64,000 nt of DNA from Trochalopteron elliotii. Taxonomy: Eukaryota > Chordata > Aves > Passeriformes > Leiothrichidae. This document shows positions 60,201 to 64,000 of the stretch, piece by piece. Under the pieces are notes generated by a model. The model saw nothing but the letters and a program-made list of their open reading frames with translations. It was not told the origin of the DNA and did not search any database. The translations under genes and the position numbers were made by a program. The stretch's first letter is position 1. Every line of letters starts with the position of its first letter. The stretch spans positions 62,001 through 126,000 of the forward strand of contig JANPWX010019201.1 in assembly GCA_024734555.1 (NCBI GenBank), written 5' to 3'.

Positions 60201-63200
60201 ATACTGATTCTGGAGCATCAGGGAGCAGAATGTTGTAGGCTGTGGCTGGACTCAACTGGACTATTAGTTTGAACTTGAAGCTGAGGGGCAGGAACTGAAA
60301 AGAGAATAGAGGAATGGAAATAGTGGGCTGAGTTGGATAGGCCAGAAAGAGAAGGTGATAGTGACCATGAGGTGGCAACCACATCAACACTAGAACTATT
60401 GTGTAGACTTTGCTCAGTGCATAATTAGAGAGAGCACTCCTGTGATTGTCTGTAGGGGGTGACATTTTCTGTTCCCAGGAGCCTGATGTATCAAAGTATT
60501 GATAATACATGGTGGCTTCCAAAGGAAACATAACCCAGAGAAAAGCATAGCATCTATGTTGCACATAGATGATCTGAAGATTCACTTGACAATACCTTGT
60601 TAGGAGATAAATATCTCTGTATAGGAGATAAAAGCTTTAAAAAGACTACAGAAGGGAGATGGTCTGAAGATTTCTGAGTTACTGCACTGTCCTGATTTAG
60701 GGGAAATTTGGGACAAAACATCCAAAGGGGTCCCTCTAGAAAGCAAATTCAAGTGGCCCCTCCCCCAACTGGTTCAGGAAAAGATTTCTTTGGAGAAAAG
60801 CAGAAAAAACTGTTTATTTAGCAAGTAAAGTGTTCACAAGCATAAAAAATGAATAATATTAAACAATAAAACCTCTCACTGTTCTGAAGAGATGGCAAAT
60901 TCAGAAAGTCCTTGTCATAGGGTGTAGCTCGGCTCACTCACTCTCTTATCAGTCCCTCCTGCTCTGGAAAGTGCCACGTCCTGGGCCCTGGTGGGTCACC
61001 GGTGTGAACTCTGGTGATTTTCTGGGTTTTCAGTCCAGAGCAGGCTGATCAGTTCCAAGAAAGAGAATAACCACAGTGTGGGGAACTTCGCTGCCTCAGC
61101 TAGCTAAAAACTAACTAAAAAGCAAAGAAGAGCTCTCTCCTGCTGTCCGTGCTGCAGACAACACAGTCCATGAGAAGGACACAGGGGAGTGAGTGCAGTG
61201 TCTGAAAACAAACTGCACACTGCTTCTCCTCACCTTCGCTCTCAGAACCAGTCGTAAAGGTGCAGAACTTAATATCCAGCATAAACAGAACAGACGACTG
61301 GGGATACAGGCATCATAAAGTCACCCCAGGACACTGCACAAACTAAATTTACTTGTGACCGTAAAATCCACAGATGGTGCAACTAGCAGTCTATCTCCAG
61401 ATCCTCATCCATGTTAAAAAATGTTAAGCAGAAGTCTAGTCATAGTTTACATGGGAATTTAAATCATACTTTATCTTCAATGTCCATGCTTATGTTCAAA
61501 TAAATTTCAATATGACAGCATCTTTATTGAATGTGTTGTATTTATTTATTTCCCTCAAGGCTTATTCATCATGATGACTGTCTGGATAGGAATCTATATC
61601 CCTTGCTCGTCAAGAAACATTGGCTATGTACCAGAAAATGCTTTGTGTGCAAGATGTATACAGCAAGGTATGCTACATTCTTGATGCTATCATTGTCTTA
61701 ATTAAGTCTTTCTAGGTGCTGCTACTAACTTTAAAAAAACAGTAGAAATCAAAACTCTGTATGTGTTTCATTATCATCATAATAATAATAATAATAACCT
61801 TCACTGTTCAAGCAGTTGACCTCCCTCTAACCAGGAAAAGGCTTCCTGCAGATAAGTGCTCATTTGGAATTGATTCAGAAGTTTCAAAAGAACTAAATTA
61901 GTAAGAGATTAATTATTTGGTTTATGTTCTTTTGCATATCTAGAGTTTGGATATCTTATCAATTACTTTTTAAAATCGTGCTTTTGGGGGGAAATGCTGC
62001 ATTTTCCTCCTTCACAAGATACGTGTTTCAAATTACCAGAAATCATACAGCGCTTCTGTTTAATCTAGCATCTACGCAGGTATAGATCTGTTGAACTCTA
62101 ATGTAGTAAAGTCTAGAGGTTTTTAAAAGGCATTCAACTTTCCCCACAGGAAACCTGAAAACTCTGCTCTGCAGCTATTCTTGAAGGAACTCTTCGTGAT
62201 TTTCTGCACTTAAAAGAGCAGAACATGAATTTGGTGCTCTTTATACACTTTAGTGATGTTAATTTACGTACAAGACAGACTTTCAATTAGCAGTAGAAAT
62301 TTCTCTAAAGACTAGGCTAGACTCCCTGATTTTATAGATCTGAATGATTTATTTGCCAAAACACCGGTTGCCTTTTCTTCCCTTAGGACAGTTTATGCTC
62401 TCAGCCTCTGTTTGACACAGTAACTGTGTCTTCATTGTCTTGCTTGTTTGGCCTTAGACTTCGTGGAATCAGGCAAAAAGCCAATTCCCCTTGAGATGGG
62501 AGTTCATCCTAGTGTTCCTAGCAGAGCCCTGAGGATGCCTTCACAAGGGCCTATAATCTGTGAGGCGTTTGGCCATAAGGGGAGGTGGAGCCAAAGGGTC
62601 AATATGCGGGAAAGATGGGATGGGGAGGGCATTACCAGAGGTGATGTAAGTGCATTAAATTAAAACCAGGATTAAGCACTAAGCTTAAGTGGGGACATGC
62701 TAAACCATAGACAGCAGAGCTGCTTTGGCTAGCTGTCCAGTGTGTTCTAATCTGTGCAGATAGCATCTGTAATCACCAGAGGCCTTCAGCTGTCGTGGCC
62801 TCTTGAGTGCTATTATAAATTAATTATTCAGTAACATGGCAGGCCCTCCTTGTACCTGTTAACTTGTGTTCATGTTAATTTCAGTGCTTGCTGGAGTGTG
62901 CTGCAATCCTCACCTTGTCTTGTCTGCATCATTTGGGTTCTGCTTTTAGACTCCTAAATGGTTTTGATTACTCAGAGGAGCTTGGGTCACTACATGTGTG
63001 CTCCATTTCACAGTTTCTTGCATTAAAGGGAAAAAAGATTTATCTTTTGTGACTTAGATGCCAGAAGGGTGGACAGAAGATTCTTGTTATTTTGTTTTTT
63101 ATGCACAGTATTAGCTACACAGGTTTCAGGAGTTTCTCAGGAAGTGCTGCTGTAGCTGCTGGGATTGATGTGGAATGGGTGTGGAGTTTGGAAATGAGCT

Positions 63201-63508
63201 GTATGCATGGGATGGGAGATGCAATATAGGTAGTAACTTGTGTATATAAAATTATTACTGATGTTTGTTGCTGCCATCCCCAGTCCTGAGTAAAATGTTG
63301 AGATGTTTGCCACAAGTGTGTTGCACTTGTGAAAAAACACTTGTGTTTTGTAACCTGCAGGTGGGTAACCAACAGAGACAGTCTGGCACCAGGGGATCCT
63401 TGTTTCTTCTGTGATGTTTGTTTCCGGATGCTTCATTACGATGCAGAAGGCAATAAACTGGGGGAGTTTCTTGCATATCCTTATGTCGACCCTGGGATTT
63501 TCAACTGA
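45283..63508 (+). CDS. SNAPC3: SNAPC3 (SNAP50), snRNA-activating protein complex subunit 3; exons 2-9 complete, exon 1 lost in the gap
   Basis: Subunit of the nuclear SNAPc complex, which recognises the proximal sequence element of snRNA promoters and supports initiation by RNA polymerases II and III. Exons read from the sequence: 51371-51448, 52747-52831, 55094-55198, 55701-55850, 58368-58450, 59724-59888, 61560-61667 and 63361-63508. All have AG/GT borders and compatible phases, giving 306 residues plus a stop with no frameshift. The C-terminal half is the SNAP50 zinc-finger domain (zf-SNAP50_C). Numbering from the first complete codon of exon 2, candidate ligands are C207, H208, C212, H214, C249, C252, C272, C275, C278 and H283, and the protein ends YVDPGIFN. 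The human protein is about 411 residues, so roughly 105 N-terminal residues are missing; they should lie in the 397-base gap, which ends just before a good donor (GCAG/GTGGGG at 45286/45287). Identification rests on the conserved C-terminus and is firm; the N-terminus cannot be read. Confidence 0.96.
45508..45790 (-). mobile_element. CR1 LINE 3' fragment, minus orientation, at the start of SNAPC3 intron 1
   Basis: Reverse-complement CR1 tail: GAATCACAGACTGTC, CTCCATCCAGCCTGGACTTG, TCTCTGGACAACCTGTTCCA. It begins within 30 bases of the CpG-rich sequence. Confidence 0.93.
45801..45820. repeat. Short inverted repeat at the 5' side of a CR1 fragment
   Basis: TGGTCACC and GGTGACCA pair exactly around AACT, preceded by a direct repeat of GGTCACCAACT. 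Probably a local duplication at the CR1 boundary. Confidence 0.8.
46088..46330 (-). mobile_element. CR1 LINE 3' fragment, minus orientation, SNAPC3 intron 1
   Basis: AAATCACAGAATGGTTGGG, CCCCCTGCCATGGGGAGGGA and AAAGCCCCATCCAGTGTAGC are typical CR1 3'-end blocks in reverse. Confidence 0.93.
47768..47960 (+). repeat. T/G-rich low-complexity tract, SNAPC3 intron 1
   Basis: About 190 bases almost free of A and C, built of TTTTTTGG-like units, including a (TTG)n run near 47905-47928. The open frames here (Phe/Leu/Val/Trp-rich) are compositional. Confidence 0.92.
51075..51348 (+). mobile_element. CR1 LINE 3' fragment directly upstream of SNAPC3 exon 2
   Basis: TAGATTAGATATCAGGAAG, CTCCATCCCTGGAAGTGTTC, ACTAGATGATCTTTTAAG and terminal octamers TTCTATGATTTTGTGATTCT. 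Its end lies 22 bases before the exon 2 acceptor, separated only by a T-rich stretch. Confidence 0.94.
51371..51448 (+). CDS. SNAPC3: SNAPC3 exon 2
   Basis: Begins after TTCTAG and ends CTTCG before GTATGC. The 78 bases complete a split Ser codon, encode 25 residues of acidic linker including [11 protein letters not shown], and leave two bases of an Arg codon. This matches the human DPEVIPEN segment. The acceptor lies 22 bases downstream of a CR1 tail. Confidence 0.93.
52747..52831 (+). CDS. SNAPC3: SNAPC3 exon 3
   Basis: Begins after CCCCTCAG and ends GAGATG before GTAAGT. The 85 bases complete Arg26 and encode residues 27-54. They include a basic [12 protein letters not shown] stretch and the conserved DRACRQET motif. 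The exon ends in phase 0. Confidence 0.95.
53417..53590 (-). mobile_element. CR1 LINE 3' fragment, minus orientation, SNAPC3 intron 3
   Basis: Reverse CR1 blocks: AAGACTTTTAGGATTG, GAGCCCAACCATTG, ACTAAACTGTGTCCC and a CTTTCAGGGACACTGAAGTG-like block. It is diverged, so an older copy. Confidence 0.8.
54102..54467 (-). mobile_element. Probable solo LTR, minus orientation, SNAPC3 intron 3
   Basis: Minus-strand candidate start TGTGAAAATGAAGG and end CCAAGGCATCACA, with CAATAAATAACTGC about 70 bases before the end, as in an R-U5 region. No target duplication is found, so the ends are approximate. It resembles an avian LTR family by eye only. Confidence 0.6.
55018..55085. repeat. TA-rich simple repeat next to the SNAPC3 exon 4 acceptor
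   Basis: TATATCTT units followed by (TA)n and a short (TG)n, ending about nine bases before exon 4. It replaces the usual upstream pyrimidine tract except for TTTTTCCAG. Confidence 0.93.
55094..55198 (+). CDS. SNAPC3: SNAPC3 exon 4
   Basis: Begins after TTTTTCCAG and ends CAGAAG before GTTGGT. It is 105 bases, 35 codons (residues 55-89) in phase 0, with the conserved DLIEEGEL motif followed by a hydrophobic strand. The donor GTTGGT is weaker than the gene's others, and a TA-rich repeat ends only about nine bases before the exon. Confidence 0.95.
55701..55850 (+). CDS. SNAPC3: SNAPC3 exon 5
   Basis: Begins after TTTGTAG and ends AGCAAG before GTAAAA. It is 150 bases, 50 codons (residues 90-139), starting HKDHKPYQT and containing [13 protein letters not shown] and DQAPEHISK, all hallmarks of the SNAP50 family. 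Confidence 0.97.
56371..57330 (-). mobile_element. CR1-like LINE fragment, minus orientation, SNAPC3 intron 5
   Basis: The left end ATCACAGAATGGTTGAGG is a reversed CR1 tail. Further blocks (CAGCCAGGAACTGAACACA, CACAGGATCCCATCTCCTCC, GCAAGACCTTGCACTTCTCC) follow CR1 order. It is older and diverged; the right boundary is approximate. Confidence 0.85.
57411..57800 (+). mobile_element. CR1 LINE fragment, plus orientation, SNAPC3 intron 5
   Basis: The plus frame from 57427 reads [18 protein letters not shown] and then a degenerate catalytic block: the Asp-Asp of the RT motif is replaced by Gly-Asn (SKFAGN). Downstream are CR1 blocks GGATATTAGGAAACATTTCT and similar. It is non-functional and points away from the minus-strand CR1 just upstream. 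Confidence 0.88.
58368..58450 (+). CDS. SNAPC3: SNAPC3 exon 6
   Basis: Begins after CTCTCAG and ends GAGCAG before GTACAG. The 83 bases encode residues 140-166 plus two bases of Arg167, with the conserved FFYFEG and [12 protein letters not shown] motifs. Confidence 0.97.
59286..59334. repeat. A/G-rich tract, SNAPC3 intron 6
   Basis: AAAAG/AAAG-type polypurine run of about 50 bases. Confidence 0.9.
59724..59888 (+). CDS. SNAPC3: SNAPC3 exon 7 (start of the zinc-finger domain)
   Basis: Begins after TTTGCAG and ends ATAAG before GTAAGT. The 165 bases complete Arg167 and encode residues 168-221 plus two bases of Arg222. It carries [12 protein letters not shown] and then the first Cys/His cluster (C207, H208, C212, H214) in [13 protein letters not shown]. 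Confidence 0.97.
60688..61333 (-). mobile_element. Solo LTR (ERVK/class II-like), 646 bp, perfect 6-bp target duplication, SNAPC3 intron 7
   Basis: Minus-strand TGTCCTGGGGTGACTTTATG to CCCCTAAATCAGGACA. CTGCAC occurs exactly on both sides (60682-60687 and 61334-61339), so this is a precise integration later reduced to a solo LTR. It is antisense to SNAPC3. On the minus strand an AATAAACAG-like polyadenylation signal lies near 60815. Intact termini and duplication suggest a relatively recent insertion. Confidence 0.92.
61560..61667 (+). CDS. SNAPC3: SNAPC3 exon 8
   Basis: Begins after CCTCAAG and ends AGCAAG before GTATGC. The 108 bases encode residues 222-257 plus two bases of Arg258, including HHDDCLDR and the pair C249-x2-C252. 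Residue 245 is Cys (TGT); I recall Trp at this position in mammals. Confidence 0.97.
61779..61797. repeat. ATA/AAT trinucleotide microsatellite, SNAPC3 intron 8
   Basis: About six AAT units. Confidence 0.9.
63361..63508 (+). CDS. SNAPC3: SNAPC3 exon 9 and stop codon
   Basis: Begins after CTGCAG and ends with TGA at 63506-63508. It encodes residues 258-306, with C272-x2-C275-x2-C278 and H283, then the family-typical C-terminal tail ending PGIFN. This is the most diagnostic piece of the gene. Confidence 0.98.
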
Positions 63509-64000
63509 AACTGACATGCGCCAGGATTAATTCAGTGAATGACATTTTTGAATCTGTTGCTGTGGCTGTTAAAACCACTGGAAAGCTTGAGGTTTGAGCA
63601 TACAGCTGGGTTTCAGGTCAGGCGTGTAATCCTCTCCTGGGAGCTGGAAGGAACCCTTTGCACACCAGAAGTCTTATCTGGTGTGTTCTTCTAAGTAAGT
63701 AAGTACAATTTTACAGATAACTTGGCATGGAAAAATATACACTTTTACAACATCACAGTAGTTTGGATGCTATTAACTGTAAAACGTGGATGTTTGAGGA
63801 TACCTGGGAAAAGAAACCCTGATTTTGAGAAGCTCTGTGCATCCAAGGCTCTGTAAACCTGTGAGGATGAGAACATAGTCTGTATATATCTTACCTTGAA
63901 AACTCAGGCAGTTGCCATATTTCAACAAGGGTGGATAGCACTGAGTTTGTAGGGAGGAGAATGCTTTCTTGAGAGAGAAATTAGAATACTGGTTAAACTT
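63509..64000 (+). other. SNAPC3: SNAPC3 3' UTR (partial)
   Basis: Sequence after the stop codon to the window edge. No AATAAA or ATTAAA occurs on the plus strand here, so the cleavage site probably lies beyond the window. It contains a perfect 9-bp inverted repeat at 63661-63685. In human the next gene, PSIP1, converges on SNAPC3 from the other side; nothing of it is recognisable here. Confidence 0.7.

Overview
The window looks like nuclear DNA from a bird, quite possibly a passerine. It carries many CR1 LINE fragments ending in the CR1 octamer repeat, several ERVL- and ERVK-type solo LTRs, no recognisable SINEs, CpG-island promoters lost to assembly gaps, and one vertebrate gene with clean GT-AG introns. 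That gene is SNAPC3 (SNAP50). Its human counterpart lies on 9p22 between TTC39B and PSIP1, a block that is Z-linked in birds, so the window probably comes from chromosome Z. This last point is inference from synteny.

Layout. (1) 1-19.6 kb: no convincing exon. It holds an ERVL solo LTR at 9.2-9.8 kb, a CR1 tail, a decayed ERVL gag-pol remnant at 13.6-15.4 kb, a CR1 reverse-transcriptase remnant at 15.4-16.3 kb and a second ERVL solo LTR at 16.4-16.9 kb. It is probably the first intron of a minus-strand gene, by synteny TTC39B. (2) 19.6-21.1 kb: a CpG island interrupted by a 269-base gap, with a possible minus-strand first coding exon. (3) 21.1-44.4 kb: intergenic DNA between two apparently divergent promoters, with a CR1 element abutting an LTR and a tetranucleotide repeat (30.0-31.9 kb), further solo LTRs at 36.2 and 40.9 kb, and CR1 tails at 43.7 and 44.4 kb. 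(4) 44.8-45.5 kb: the SNAPC3 CpG island, with a 397-base gap that must contain exon 1. (5) 45.3-63.5 kb: SNAPC3 on the plus strand. Exons 2-9 are complete and in frame (306 residues), and the introns hold CR1 fragments in both orientations, one decayed LTR and one well-preserved ERVK-type LTR. (6) 63.5-64.0 kb: the start of the SNAPC3 3' UTR.

SNAPC3 encodes a core subunit of SNAPc, which binds the proximal sequence element of snRNA promoters and serves both RNA polymerase II and III. No new biological system was found. The points most worth a second look are the CR1 element 22 bases upstream of the SNAPC3 exon 2 acceptor, the lost first exons at both CpG islands, three solo LTRs with perfect target-site duplications, and several perfect inverted repeats, one of which places AATAAA on both strands.
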